A DNA stretch of 64,000 bases, taken from contig CAVZVI010000011.1 of NCBI GenBank assembly GCA_963778675.1, positions 558,001 through 622,000 on the forward strand. Direction: 5' to 3'. Below are positions 25,610 through 33,523 of this stretch, in pieces (within the stretch, counting starts at the first letter, position 1; each line of letters begins with the position of its first letter). This stretch comes from CAWCDJ01 sp963778675 (GTDB lineage Bacteria > Acidobacteriota > Terriglobia > Bryobacterales > Bryobacteraceae). The notes beneath the pieces were generated by a model. That model was not told the DNA's origin. It did no database searches and saw only the letters and a program-made list of their open reading frames with translations. Made by a program: the position numbers and the translations under genes.

Positions 25610-26638
25610 TCACACCTTGCGCAGCTTCGTCACCCGGCCCACTTCCACCCACTCCACCACGAAGATATTGCCGGCGTGGTCGAAGCAGGCGCCGTGCGGG
25701 CATACAAACTTGCCGGGAGTGAAATGGTCCCGCGTCATGGTGCGCGTCTTCCGCCACTCGCTCGCCGAATCGTCGCCCAGTTGTTCGATCACCTGGTTGT
25801 TGCGGTCGAGCAGCGTGACGCGCGCGCCCAGGTCCGGCACCACGCAATCGCCGTTGTGGAAGTAGTCGAAGTAGCACGGCAGGTTGGTGCCGGCGACGAA
25901 GTCGAGATGCTGCCCGTCGAGCGTGAATCGCTGGATGCGGTTGTTGGCGCGGTCCGCCACCGTCAGGATCGGAGTCTTGCCGCGCAGATCCATGATCAGC
26001 CCGTGAGGGCAATCCAGTTTCCCCGGCTCCTTCCCTTTCCCGCCGAACGTCTTGAGGTACTCGCCCTTGCTGTTGTACTGCAGGATGTAGCTCGAGCCGT
26101 ACCCGTCGCCCACATAGAGGTCCCCGTTGGGCGCAATCGCCAGGTTGGTCGGACTCCACTTCGGCCGCTTGCCGTCCGCGCCGGGCTTGTAGGCCTCGGA
26201 CTGCTCGGGGTAGCCCAGCGAGTACACCTCTTCCCCGTCGAGCGTGGCCTTCACGATGACGCCGCGCTTGGTATCGCAGAGGTAGAGGAATTCGGTGCTG
26301 CCCTCCTTGCGGATGTGCAGGCCGTGGGCCCCGCCCTTGAACTCCTTGCCCCACGACTTGATGAATTTTCCCTTGTGATCGAAGACCACCATCGAGTCGG
26401 AGCTCTCGCTTACCGCATTCACGGTGTGGTGCACGTAGATCCGCCGCTGCGAATCTTCGACTACGCCGTGCGTGTTGCCGTACTTGATCTGGGCCGGCAG
26501 TTCGCCCCAGTCGTGCTGCGCCTCGTAGACATGCTCCCCGCTACCCAGAACGGGAAGCTTGTTTCCGGATTTGTCCTCCGCGCCCAGAATGGCGGGCGCC
26601 AGAACTGCGGCCCCTCGCAAAAAGTCGCGCCGTTTCAT
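25610..26638 (-). CDS. Tat-exported six-bladed beta-propeller (NHL-like) protein
   Basis: This 342-residue protein has a Tat signal (MKRRDFLRGAAVLAPAILGA) and about six NHL-like blades, seen as repeats such as PTNLAIAPNGDLYVGDGYGSSYILQYN, CPHGLIMDLRGK and ADRANNRIQRFTLDG. The fold is shared by peptidylglycine lyase-like and SMP-30-like proteins. A lactonase or a binding role is possible, but no catalytic set is certain. The start ATG at 26638 is seven bases after TATGAT on its strand. It is divergent from the TIM-barrel isomerase gene with 23 bases between start codons. The pairing with an isomerase and a ROK kinase suggests a role in carbohydrate degradation (inference). Confidence 0.85.
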   Translation of the reverse strand: MKRRDFLRGAAVLAPAILGAEDKSGNKLPVLGSGEHVYEAQHDWGELPAQIKYGNTHGVVEDSQRRIYVHHTVNAVSESSDSMVVFDHKGKFIKSWGKEFKGGAHGLHIRKEGSTEFLYLCDTKRGVIVKATLDGEEVYSLGYPEQSEAYKPGADGKRPKWSPTNLAIAPNGDLYVGDGYGSSYILQYNSKGEYLKTFGGKGKEPGKLDCPHGLIMDLRGKTPILTVADRANNRIQRFTLDGQHLDFVAGTNLPCYFDYFHNGDCVVPDLGARVTLLDRNNQVIEQLGDDSASEWRKTRTMTRDHFTPGKFVCPHGACFDHAGNIFVVEWVEVGRVTKLRKV

Positions 26639-26645
26639 GCGGAGA

Positions 26646-26655
26646 ATCATATCAT
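26646..26655. promoter_or_regulatory. Shared divergent -10 region, both transcripts leaderless
   Basis: The ten-base block ATCATATCAT holds TATCAT for the plus strand (26650-26655, six bases before the ATG at 26662) and TATGAT for the minus strand (26646-26651, seven bases before the ATG at 26638). The two -10 elements overlap by two bases, and each places its start at the respective ATG. Confidence 0.6.
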
Positions 26656-26661
26656 GTACAC

Positions 26662-27495
26662 ATGACCAGACGAACCGCGTTCCAAGCCGCCGCCGGCCTC
26701 GCGCTGGCCTCCGCAGCCCGGCCGCTTCCAGCCGCCGGCGCCGGACGCCTGAAACAGTCCGTCGCGCGCTGGTGCTATAGCAAAACTTCGCTCGACGATT
26801 TGTGCCGCCAGGGTGCCGAAATGGGGCTCAGCGGCATTGACCTCGTCGAGCCCGAGGATTGGCCCACCATCCGAAAATACGGCCTTGTCCCCACGGTCAC
26901 CAGCGGTAAGGCGAAGATCCCTGACGGCTGGAACCGCAAGGAAAGCCATGACCGGCTCGCGGCCGAAATCACTGAGCGCATCGAGGGCGCCGCCAAAGCC
27001 AAGGTGCCCAACGTGATCACCTTCAGCGGCAACCGCGCCGGCATGTCGGATGAGGAAGGCAAGGAGAACACCATCATCGGCCTGCGCCGCGTCAAGAAGG
27101 TCGCCGAAGACCACGACGTGATGATCGTGCTCGAGCTGCTCAACAGCAAGGTGAACCACAAGGACTACATGTGCGACCACACCGCCTGGGGCGTGGACGT
27201 AATCAAGGGCGTCGATTCGCCGCGCGTGAAACTGCTCTACGACATCTACCACATGCAGATCATGGAGGGCGATATCATCCGCACCATCCGCGATAACTTC
27301 CAGTACATCGCCCATTTCCATACCGGAGGCGTGCCCGGACGCCACGAGCTCGACGACACCCAGGAACTGCAGTGGCGCACCATCGCCAAAGCCATCGCCG
27401 ACCTGAACTTCCAGGGCTTCTTCGCGCACGAATTCGTCCCTGTCAAAGATCCGATGACCTCCCTCAAACAGGCCGTGGATTTGTGTAACGTGTAG
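26662..27495 (+). CDS. Sugar phosphate isomerase/epimerase, hydroxypyruvate isomerase-like, exported
   Basis: The 277-residue protein starts with a Tat-type signal (MTRRTAFQAAAGLALASAARPLPA) and forms an AP-endonuclease-2-type TIM barrel. The metal and catalytic residues expected for the family are visible: Glu in MIVLELLNSKVNHKDYM, Asp and His in LLYDIYHMQIMEGD, His in AHFHTGGVPGRHE, and Glu in GFFAHEFVP. The nearest named group is hydroxypyruvate isomerase (Hyi). A periplasmic location is unusual for that reaction, so another ketose or aldose substrate is likely. The gene is probably leaderless and shares a promoter region with the divergent propeller gene. A ROK kinase follows 35 bases downstream. 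Confidence 0.88.
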   Translation: MTRRTAFQAAAGLALASAARPLPAAGAGRLKQSVARWCYSKTSLDDLCRQGAEMGLSGIDLVEPEDWPTIRKYGLVPTVTSGKAKIPDGWNRKESHDRLAAEITERIEGAAKAKVPNVITFSGNRAGMSDEEGKENTIIGLRRVKKVAEDHDVMIVLELLNSKVNHKDYMCDHTAWGVDVIKGVDSPRVKLLYDIYHMQIMEGDIIRTIRDNFQYIAHFHTGGVPGRHELDDTQELQWRTIAKAIADLNFQGFFAHEFVPVKDPMTSLKQAVDLCNV

Positions 27496-27530
27496 CCGTG
27501 TTATTTTATTACGGCGGATCGAGGTGACTC

Positions 27531-28388
27531 TTGTTTGGAGCGATTGAAGCCGGCGGCACCAAGTTTGTCTGCGGAGTCGGAACGGGGCCCGAAGACCTGG
27601 AGACGGTCCAGATTCCGAGCACCACGCCGGAAGAGACGGTTGGCGAATGCATCGCCCTGCTCGGGCGGCACAACCTGCAGGCCGTCGGCATCGCCTCCTT
27701 CGGACCGGTGGACCTGCGCACCGGCCACATCACCTCCACTCCCAAGGCCGGTTGGACCGACTTCGATATCGCCGGGACCATCGGCCGCGCGCTCGGAGTG
27801 GTGGTCGGCTTCGATACGGATGTCAACGGCGCGGCGCTCGGCGAAGCCCGCTGGGGCGCGGCCCAGGACCTCACGGACTTCCTCTATCTCACCATCGGCA
27901 CCGGCATTGGCGGCGGTGCGGTCTCCAACGGCCGCGTCGTACACGGCATGCTGCACCCCGAGATGGGACACATCCGCCTTCCGCACGACACGGCGCTCGA
28001 CCCCTTCGGCGGCTGCTGCCCGTATCACGGAGACTGTCTCGAAGGGCTGGCCTCCGGACCTGCCATCGAGGCGCGCTGGGGCGTACCGGCCCGCGACCTG
28101 CCGCCCGGGCATCCGGCCTGGGCGCTCGAAGCCCGCTACCTGGCCCTTGGCGTGGCCAACTGGGTCTGCACCCTATCGCCGCAGCGCATCGTGATGGGTG
28201 GCGGCGTGATGCAGCAGCAGCACCTGTTTCCGCTGATCCGCGCTGAGTTGGCCTGCATCCTGAACGGCTACATCCGTTCGCCGGAGATCCTCGAGAACCT
28301 GGAATCCTACGTGGTTCCGCCGCGGCTCGGGTCGCGATCGGGCGTCCTGGGCGCGCTGGTTCTTGCCGAGCAGACGCTCTCGGGCTGA
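27531..28388 (+). CDS. ROK family fructokinase-like kinase
   Basis: This 285-residue kinase has the ROK nucleotide loop EAGGTKFVCGVG at the very N-terminus, the substrate-binding segment GFDTDVNGAALGEARWGA, TIGTGIGGGAV, and a zinc site HPEMGHIRLPHD plus CCPYHGDCLEGLASGPA, which is the signature of bacterial fructokinases such as those of Bacillus. It would phosphorylate fructose (or mannose) with ATP in the cytoplasm. The start is a TTG at 27531 with GAGGTG upstream, and no nearby ATG would keep the nucleotide loop. It follows the TIM-barrel isomerase, so the two probably form one transcription unit. Confidence 0.92.
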   Translation: MFGAIEAGGTKFVCGVGTGPEDLETVQIPSTTPEETVGECIALLGRHNLQAVGIASFGPVDLRTGHITSTPKAGWTDFDIAGTIGRALGVVVGFDTDVNGAALGEARWGAAQDLTDFLYLTIGTGIGGGAVSNGRVVHGMLHPEMGHIRLPHDTALDPFGGCCPYHGDCLEGLASGPAIEARWGVPARDLPPGHPAWALEARYLALGVANWVCTLSPQRIVMGGGVMQQQHLFPLIRAELACILNGYIRSPEILENLESYVVPPRLGSRSGVLGALVLAEQTLSG

Positions 28389-28418
28389 CTTTTTGCCAAC
28401 TTTTCGGCCTTTCGCGCG

Positions 28419-28426
28419 TATTAACT
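28419..28426 (+). promoter_or_regulatory. -10 region TATTAACT, leaderless-type
   Basis: TATTAA (28419-28424) or TTAACT (28421-28426) lies seven or five bases before the ATG of the ADOP permease at 28432. There is no ribosome site. Confidence 0.45.
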
Positions 28427-28431
28427 TAACA

Positions 28432-30939
28432 ATGGCAAGACTGTGGCTGGATCTTCAGTTTGCGCTGCGTAACCTGCGGCGTAGCCCCCTCTTTACCTTT
28501 GTGGCAGTGGCATCGCTGGCCCTCGGTATCGGCGCGAATACGGCGATCTTTACCCTCATCGACCAGTTGATGCTGCGCCTGCTTCCGGTGCGCAATCCCG
28601 ATCAACTCGTCATGATCTGGTCCACCGGCCCGCACATGGGCAGCAATCGCGGCCCCCGCGCGGCTTCCTACCCGATGTACCAGGATTTCCAGCGCATGGC
28701 CAAGGCGTTCTCCTACGTCTTCTGCCGGTTTGAAACCTCCACCTCCGTCTCCTTCAACGGCCAGACCGAACGCGTGGACGCCGAACTCGTTTCCGGGAAC
28801 TACTTTCAGGCGCTCGGAGTCAACCCTGCCGCCGGCCGCGTCTTCACACCGGAACAGGACGACCGCGTCTACAAGGGCCAACCCTCCGTCGTCCTCAGCT
28901 ATCCGTATTGGATGTCCCGGTTCGCCGGCGACCCCGGCGTGGTCGGCCGGAAAATCATCGTGGACAACTACCCGATGACCATCGTGGGCGTGTCTGCGGC
29001 CGGCTTCCTCGGGCTCGACCCCTCGCACACGCCGCAGATTCGTGTCCCGATTCAGATGAAGCCCTTGATGACGCCCGGCTGGGATGACATCGGCGACCGC
29101 CGCAGCCAGTGGATCCAGATGTTCGGCCGCATGAAGCCCGGCTATACACTCGAATCGGCCAAAGCCTCTCTACAGCCCCTGTTCCACCAGATTCTGGTCG
29201 AGGAGCTGTCCATGCCGGCGATGCGCGATACCAATGAGTACTACCGGAAGCAGTTCCTCGCGCGCCAGATCCGCATGGAATCCGCCGCCACCGGTTATTC
29301 GCAGATGCGCCAGTCGTACTCGACCGCCCTGGTGGTGCTGATGTGCATGGTGGGGTTGGTGCTGCTCATCGCCTGCTTCAATGTGGCAAATTTACTGATC
29401 GCGCAGGCCATGGCGCGGCAAAAGGAAATGGCGGTGCGGCTGGCGGTAGGAGCCTCCCGCGGGCAGATCGTCGTTCAACTCCTGATCGAAAGCATTTTGC
29501 TCGCCGCGGCCGGCGGGCTGGCCGGGCTGTTCCTCGCGATCGGGATCATCCGCATGCTGCTGAGTTTCCTCCCCGCCGGCGATTCTCCGTTGATGCTCCG
29601 CGCCGATCCTGATCTGCGGGTTCTCGGATTCAATGCCGCGCTCGCCCTGCTGACCGGCCTGCTGTTCGGTCTCGCCCCCGCCCTGCAATCCATGCGGGTC
29701 GATCTGTGGAGCACTCTCAAAGACGTGGTCGGCGCGATCACCGGCGGCAGCGGCTCCGTGCGGCTGCGCAAGGTCCTGGTCATGGCGCAGGTCGCGTTTT
29801 CGTTCCTGCTGCTGGCGGGCGCCGGGCTGTTCGTGAAGACCCTGGCCAATCTCAAGGAGACCAACGCCGGGTTCCGCGATATCGACAATCTCGCCACCTT
29901 TCAGGTGGACCCGGCGCTGAACGGCTATACCGTTCCGCGAATTAAGGAGTTCTACCGGCGCCTGCTGGCCGACATCCAGGCCGTTCCGGGCGTGAAATCG
30001 GCCGGGTTCGCCATGGTGCCGGTCCTCAGCGGCGGCGAGTGGGATTCCACCATGTCGGTGGAAGGCCACCGCATCAAGAATGGCGAAGATATGCAGGCCT
30101 TCATGAACGGCGTTTCGGACGGCTACTGGAAGACGATGGGTGTGCCGCTGCTCGCGGGCCGCGATTTCGATAGCCGCGACGACGGCAAGAAAGTCACCGT
30201 TGCGATCGTGAATCGCAAGTTCGCCACCCACTTCTTTGGCAACGAAAGCCCGATCGGCCGCCATGTCGGCTTCGGCGAGGGCCCCAAATCCAAGCTCGAT
30301 ATCGAAATCATCGGTGTCACCGAAGATTCCCTGTACGAAGGCCCGCGCGAGGGCGTCCACCGCCAGGTGTTCGTGCCGTTCCGGCAGTTGGATTATCCCG
30401 GAGGCGTTTCCTTCTACGTGCGTACCGCGCTCGACTCGAAAACGATGTTTTCGGCGCTGCGCGACAAGGTGCGGGCCATCGACCCCGCCATGCCTGTCTA
30501 CGAAATGAAAACCCTGGAAAGCCAGCTCGACGACACACTCAGTACCGAGCGGCTGATCGCCCTACTCTCCGCCGCTTTCGGCGTGCTGGCGACGCTGCTG
30601 GCAGCCCTCGGCCTCTACGGCGTAATGGCATTCGTGGTCGCCCGCCGCACCAAGGAGATCGGCCTCCGCATGGCCCTCGGCGCATCGCAGAGCGGCGTGG
30701 TCTGGATGGTTCTCCGCGAAGCGCTCATCCTGCTGGGAATCGGACTGGCTGTCGGCGTGCCCAGCGCCTTCCTGCTGAGCCGATACGTGTCCTCTCAATT
30801 ATTCGGCGTCAAGCCCACGGATGTCTGGACGGCCGCCGCCGCCCTTCTGATCCTCGCCGGTGTCGCGGCCGGAGCAGGCTGGCTTCCGGCCCGCCGCGCC
30901 AGCGCCATCGACCCCATCAAGGCTCTGCGGTACGAGTGA
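28432..30939 (+). CDS. ABC transporter permease, ADOP (duplicated MacB/FtsX) type
   Basis: The 835-residue membrane protein holds two copies of the MacB periplasmic core plus FtsX permease module. The first copy starts with SPLFTFVAVASLALGIGANTAIFTLIDQLMLR (about 20-52) and has its FtsX helices at about 300-430. The second copy begins near 455 (LRKVLVMAQVAFSFLLLAGAGLFVKTL), with FtsX helices at about 710-830. It carries no ATPase domain, and none is encoded nearby, which defines the acidobacterial duplicated orphan permease group. Related MacB systems export peptides, antibiotics or lipoproteins. The start ATG follows TATTAACT closely and lacks a Shine-Dalgarno sequence. A second ADOP gene lies at 56285-58843. 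Confidence 0.93.
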   Translation: MARLWLDLQFALRNLRRSPLFTFVAVASLALGIGANTAIFTLIDQLMLRLLPVRNPDQLVMIWSTGPHMGSNRGPRAASYPMYQDFQRMAKAFSYVFCRFETSTSVSFNGQTERVDAELVSGNYFQALGVNPAAGRVFTPEQDDRVYKGQPSVVLSYPYWMSRFAGDPGVVGRKIIVDNYPMTIVGVSAAGFLGLDPSHTPQIRVPIQMKPLMTPGWDDIGDRRSQWIQMFGRMKPGYTLESAKASLQPLFHQILVEELSMPAMRDTNEYYRKQFLARQIRMESAATGYSQMRQSYSTALVVLMCMVGLVLLIACFNVANLLIAQAMARQKEMAVRLAVGASRGQIVVQLLIESILLAAAGGLAGLFLAIGIIRMLLSFLPAGDSPLMLRADPDLRVLGFNAALALLTGLLFGLAPALQSMRVDLWSTLKDVVGAITGGSGSVRLRKVLVMAQVAFSFLLLAGAGLFVKTLANLKETNAGFRDIDNLATFQVDPALNGYTVPRIKEFYRRLLADIQAVPGVKSAGFAMVPVLSGGEWDSTMSVEGHRIKNGEDMQAFMNGVSDGYWKTMGVPLLAGRDFDSRDDGKKVTVAIVNRKFATHFFGNESPIGRHVGFGEGPKSKLDIEIIGVTEDSLYEGPREGVHRQVFVPFRQLDYPGGVSFYVRTALDSKTMFSALRDKVRAIDPAMPVYEMKTLESQLDDTLSTERLIALLSAAFGVLATLLAALGLYGVMAFVVARRTKEIGLRMALGASQSGVVWMVLREALILLGIGLAVGVPSAFLLSRYVSSQLFGVKPTDVWTAAAALLILAGVAAGAGWLPARRASAIDPIKALRYE

Positions 30940-30990
30940 ATTGCCCTTATCCTGAGGTTGTGGAGTTTACCGCCGGCTCGAAAGATCGTA

Positions 30991-31024
30991 TTGACTTTAA
31001 AGCAGTAAGTCATCAAGCTATTAA
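30991..31024 (+). promoter_or_regulatory. Promoter region with inverted repeat before the FecR-domain gene
   Basis: TTGACT begins at 30991 and TATTAA lies at 31019-31024. The arms TGACTT (30992-30997) and AAGTCA (31007-31012) form a six-base inverted repeat over the upstream element. The spacing of the hexamers is too long for a standard pair, so the promoter call is tentative. Confidence 0.4.
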
Positions 31025-31038
31025 TGAGCGAGGTGTAT

Positions 31039-32076
31039 ATGAAGGCGCTGTGGGTTGCCGGATTGTCGGCGCTCGTACTCACTTTGGGATCGGCTCCTGC
31101 GTCCGCGCAGGCCGTAATTGGGGCCAAGTCGGGAGTAGTCAACTACATCGAAGGTACCGTTTACCTCGGTGACAAGCTGCTGGAAATCCAGCCGGCTCAG
31201 TTCCCGGACATCAAGGAAAGCACCGTCCTGCGCACCGCCGAGGGTCGCGCCGAGGTCCTGCTGCCGCCGGGCGTAGTCATGCGCGTCGGTGAAAATACCT
31301 CCTTCCGCATGATCAGCAACCGCCTCATCGATACCCGAATCGAACTGCTCACGGGCTCCGCCGTGATCGAAGCCGATGAAATCGGCAAGGATACCCACGT
31401 GACCGTGGTTGCGCAAAACGCCACGGTCGCCTTGGCCAAGGCCGGCATCTACCGGTTCGACATGCAGCCGGCACAACTGAAAGTCTTCAAGGGCTCCGCT
31501 GATGTGCAAATCGGCTCCGACAACGTCACGGTCGCCGGCGGCAGGATGATGCAACTCGCCGGCGCGTTGGCGGTCGCTCAGAAGTTCGACACCGACAGCA
31601 CCGACAGCCTCGACCATTGGAGCCGCCGGCGCGGCGAAATGATGGCGATGTCGAATGTCTCGGCCGCAAACCGTGCACGCACGTCCGGTTGGCAGATGGA
31701 TCCCTGCTCCAATATCTACGGCAGATCCTTCGGGTCCTGGGGCTACAACCCCTATTACGGCCTGGGGACCTACATCCCCTGCAGCGGCTCTATTTACAGT
31801 CCGTACGGTTTCCAGTTCTGGAGTCCCATGGCGGTGTATCGGGCCTACTACGCGCCCAGGCCGGTGTTCAACCCGGGCTTCGGCGGTGGCGGGTACAACC
31901 CCTCCTACCCGACGATGGTCCGCACCTCGAGTGGATATTCCGGGACGATGTCGTCCGTGGCATCCGCTCCCTCGGCTCCCGCGGCTGCCTCGAGTGCGGG
32001 GCCGGTCGCCGCATCTGCCGGCGGGGGCGCCGCAGTCGGACATGGCTCGGGCGGCGGCGGCGGGCGCGGGCATTAG
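31039..32076 (+). CDS. Secreted FecR-domain protein with low-complexity tail
   Basis: This 345-residue protein has a signal peptide (MKALWVAGLSALVLTLGSAPASA) and a FecR domain (about 30-160) with EGTVYLGDKLLE, STVLRTAEGRAEVLLPPGVVMRVGENTSFRMIS and VFKGSADVQI, followed by SLDHWSRRRGEMMAMSN, the usual closing motif of these soluble acidobacterial FecR proteins. The last 150 residues are rich in Gly, Tyr, Ser, Pro and Ala, ending in a poly-Gly/Arg/His tail. With no membrane helix it is not an anti-sigma factor, and a cell-surface or polymer-binding role is more likely (inference). The ATG at 31039 has GAGGTG just upstream; the earlier ATG at 31024 is less likely. A strong terminator follows. Confidence 0.88.
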   Translation: MKALWVAGLSALVLTLGSAPASAQAVIGAKSGVVNYIEGTVYLGDKLLEIQPAQFPDIKESTVLRTAEGRAEVLLPPGVVMRVGENTSFRMISNRLIDTRIELLTGSAVIEADEIGKDTHVTVVAQNATVALAKAGIYRFDMQPAQLKVFKGSADVQIGSDNVTVAGGRMMQLAGALAVAQKFDTDSTDSLDHWSRRRGEMMAMSNVSAANRARTSGWQMDPCSNIYGRSFGSWGYNPYYGLGTYIPCSGSIYSPYGFQFWSPMAVYRAYYAPRPVFNPGFGGGGYNPSYPTMVRTSSGYSGTMSSVASAPSAPAAASSAGPVAASAGGGAAVGHGSGGGGGRGH

Positions 32077-32101
32077 CCCTCCTCACCGCAGGAATTCATT
32101 G

Positions 32102-32135
32102 GACCGGACCGGCGCAGGCCGCGTCCGGTCTTTTT
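32102..32135 (+). terminator. Strong Rho-independent terminator
   Basis: Perfect arms GACCGGAC (32102-32109) and GTCCGGTC (32123-32130), with a further inner CGGC/GCCG pairing, are followed by TTTTT at 32131-32135. It terminates the FecR-domain gene. Confidence 0.9.
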
Positions 32136-32169
32136 GTTTGATCTCTTTTTGTTGCTTGGGGATGCGCGC

Positions 32170-32619
32170 CTAGACCGCCGCGCGCAGGGGCCGGTGCTTC
32201 CGGCTCGCCCGCATGGCAATCAATTCCGCAACTTTACCCAGCAGGTTCGGCAGATTCTCTGTGTATACGGCAAGCTGCTGAGCCGCGCTCCGGGTGCGCA
32301 ACTGGAGGACTCCATAGGAAGTGACCAGCGCCGTGGCGGGCCGGTAATCCTTCACTCTGGCGTACGCCAGCACGTTGCGTCCTGCAGACCGGGACCCGAT
32401 GGCCGAATCGGTGAGAACCAGTTCGTACTCCCCTTCGTCCAGCTTGGACAGGGCTTCGGCAGGCGTCGAGGCGGAATCCACCCGATACCCGCCCGCTTCC
32501 AGGATCGTCTTGAGGGCCAACCGGGCTGCAAGATCCCCATGCACCAACAGCACCCGCGCTAAATCCAGGGGGCGGCGTACGCCAGCCTCGCAACAAAGCG
32601 CCTTGGGATGTTTGGTCAT
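32170..32619 (-). CDS. Degenerate response-regulator receiver-like protein
   Basis: This 149-residue stand-alone receiver has the fold markers ARVLLVHGD, ILEAGGYRVDSASTPAEALSKLDEGEYELVLTDSAIG and ALVTSYG. The phospho-acceptor Asp in LVLTD is kept, but the first acidic pair has become HGD, and the conserved Lys near the end is not evident, so phosphorylation may be weak or lost. There is no output domain. Similar single-receiver proteins are common in Acidobacteria. The start ATG at 32619 lies 30 bases from a perfect 12-base palindrome (32649-32660), which may be an operator. Confidence 0.82.
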   Translation of the reverse strand: MTKHPKALCCEAGVRRPLDLARVLLVHGDLAARLALKTILEAGGYRVDSASTPAEALSKLDEGEYELVLTDSAIGSRSAGRNVLAYARVKDYRPATALVTSYGVLQLRTRSAAQQLAVYTENLPNLLGKVAELIAMRASRKHRPLRAAV

Positions 32620-32648
32620 CTCGGTCTAGAATTACTTTACTCGAAGTT

Positions 32649-32660
32649 TGCAAATTTGCA
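32649..32660. promoter_or_regulatory. Perfect 12-base palindrome, candidate operator
   Basis: TGCAAATTTGCA is fully self-complementary. It lies in the 103-base gap between the receiver-like gene and the EVE-domain gene, 30 bases upstream of the receiver-like start. A second inverted repeat, GGGAA-T-TTCCC, lies at 32681-32691. Confidence 0.45.
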
Positions 32661-32722
32661 GCCCTTAATTTACCTGAATCGGGAATTTCCCTGAATATAC
32701 GGGACGCTGCGTCAGAATTCGT

Positions 32723-33133
32723 TCAGATTTTCGCTTTAGGAAAGTGCGCTCGCATCCAGTCCACGAATTCCTGAGGTGCGGCCATTGTCGAAAGGCGTCC
32801 CTGGCGGACTAGTGCCCAGTCGTCGAACTGCTTCGACTGCTTGATTTCGGCCAGGGAAACCGGCGGCTCCAGCCGTCCGTTGAACTCCAGGTCCACGACG
32901 GCCGATTTCGGGTTCTTGGGATCGTCGCGCGGTTCCGAGCGCACGGTGGCAATTCCCACGACGCCCGACACCCCGCCGCTGTGGTAAATAAAAACACGGT
33001 CGCCGGGCCGCATCTCACGGATCGCCCGTACCGCCTGAGGATTCGTGACCCCGTCCCAGGTCGTCTTCTGATCGCGTTCCAGGTCGTCGACCGAGTAGGT
33101 GCCGGGATCGGTTTTCGCCAGAAAGTAGCGCAT
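32723..33133 (-). CDS. EVE domain protein
   Basis: The 136-residue protein is a single EVE domain: MRYFLAKTDPGTYSVDDLERD at the N-terminus, the WDGVTNPQAVRAIREMRPGDRVFIYHSGG core (about 24-53) and GIATVRSEPRDDP. EVE is a PUA-like fold that recognises modified bases such as 5-methylcytosine derivatives in DNA or modified RNA. No restriction or methylase gene is nearby, so a housekeeping RNA role is as likely as defence. The ATG at 33133 has GGAG seven bases upstream, which decides against a GTG at 33160. It is divergent from the STAS gene. Confidence 0.93.
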   Translation of the reverse strand: MRYFLAKTDPGTYSVDDLERDQKTTWDGVTNPQAVRAIREMRPGDRVFIYHSGGVSGVVGIATVRSEPRDDPKNPKSAVVDLEFNGRLEPPVSLAEIKQSKQFDDWALVRQGRLSTMAAPQEFVDWMRAHFPKAKI

Positions 33134-33171
33134 GAGAATCTCCGTCTCATGGTAGTACACTAGTGCGTTAC

Positions 33172-33513
33172 ATGCCGCTGCAACTGAGCCACGAGGAGAT
33201 CGCGCCCGGCACCGTCGCCGTGACCCTGGCGGGCAAACTCATGATGGGCCCGGAGGGCGAACAGATCGTCGGACTTGTGGATCGCCTGCTGGCGGAAGGC
33301 AAGCGCATCATCATTTTCGATCTCGCGGGAGTCACCGTCATCGACAGCACCGGCATCGGCCGCTTCATCGCCAGCTACAACAAGATCGTGGCTGCCGGGG
33401 GCGAGATGCGCATGGCCGCGGCGACCGGCCACCTCTTGCATTCCTTCCAGGTCAGCCTGCTCGACCAGGTATTCCCCTTCTACCCCACGGTGGAAGACGC
33501 GGTGCGGGGCTGA
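33172..33513 (+). CDS. STAS-domain anti-anti-sigma factor
   Basis: This 113-residue protein is a SpoIIAA-like STAS domain with the phosphorylatable Ser in VIDSTGIGRFIASY (about residue 57) and the strand-helix alternation GKRIIIFDLAGVTVI. It should bind a switch-type serine kinase anti-sigma factor when unphosphorylated. No such kinase or phosphatase lies in this window, so its partner is elsewhere. The ATG at 33172 is chosen. TACACT at 33156-33161 would give a leader of only a few bases, and no ribosome site is apparent. Confidence 0.92.
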   Translation: MPLQLSHEEIAPGTVAVTLAGKLMMGPEGEQIVGLVDRLLAEGKRIIIFDLAGVTVIDSTGIGRFIASYNKIVAAGGEMRMAAATGHLLHSFQVSLLDQVFPFYPTVEDAVRG

Positions 33514-33523
33514 GCCCGTAGCC

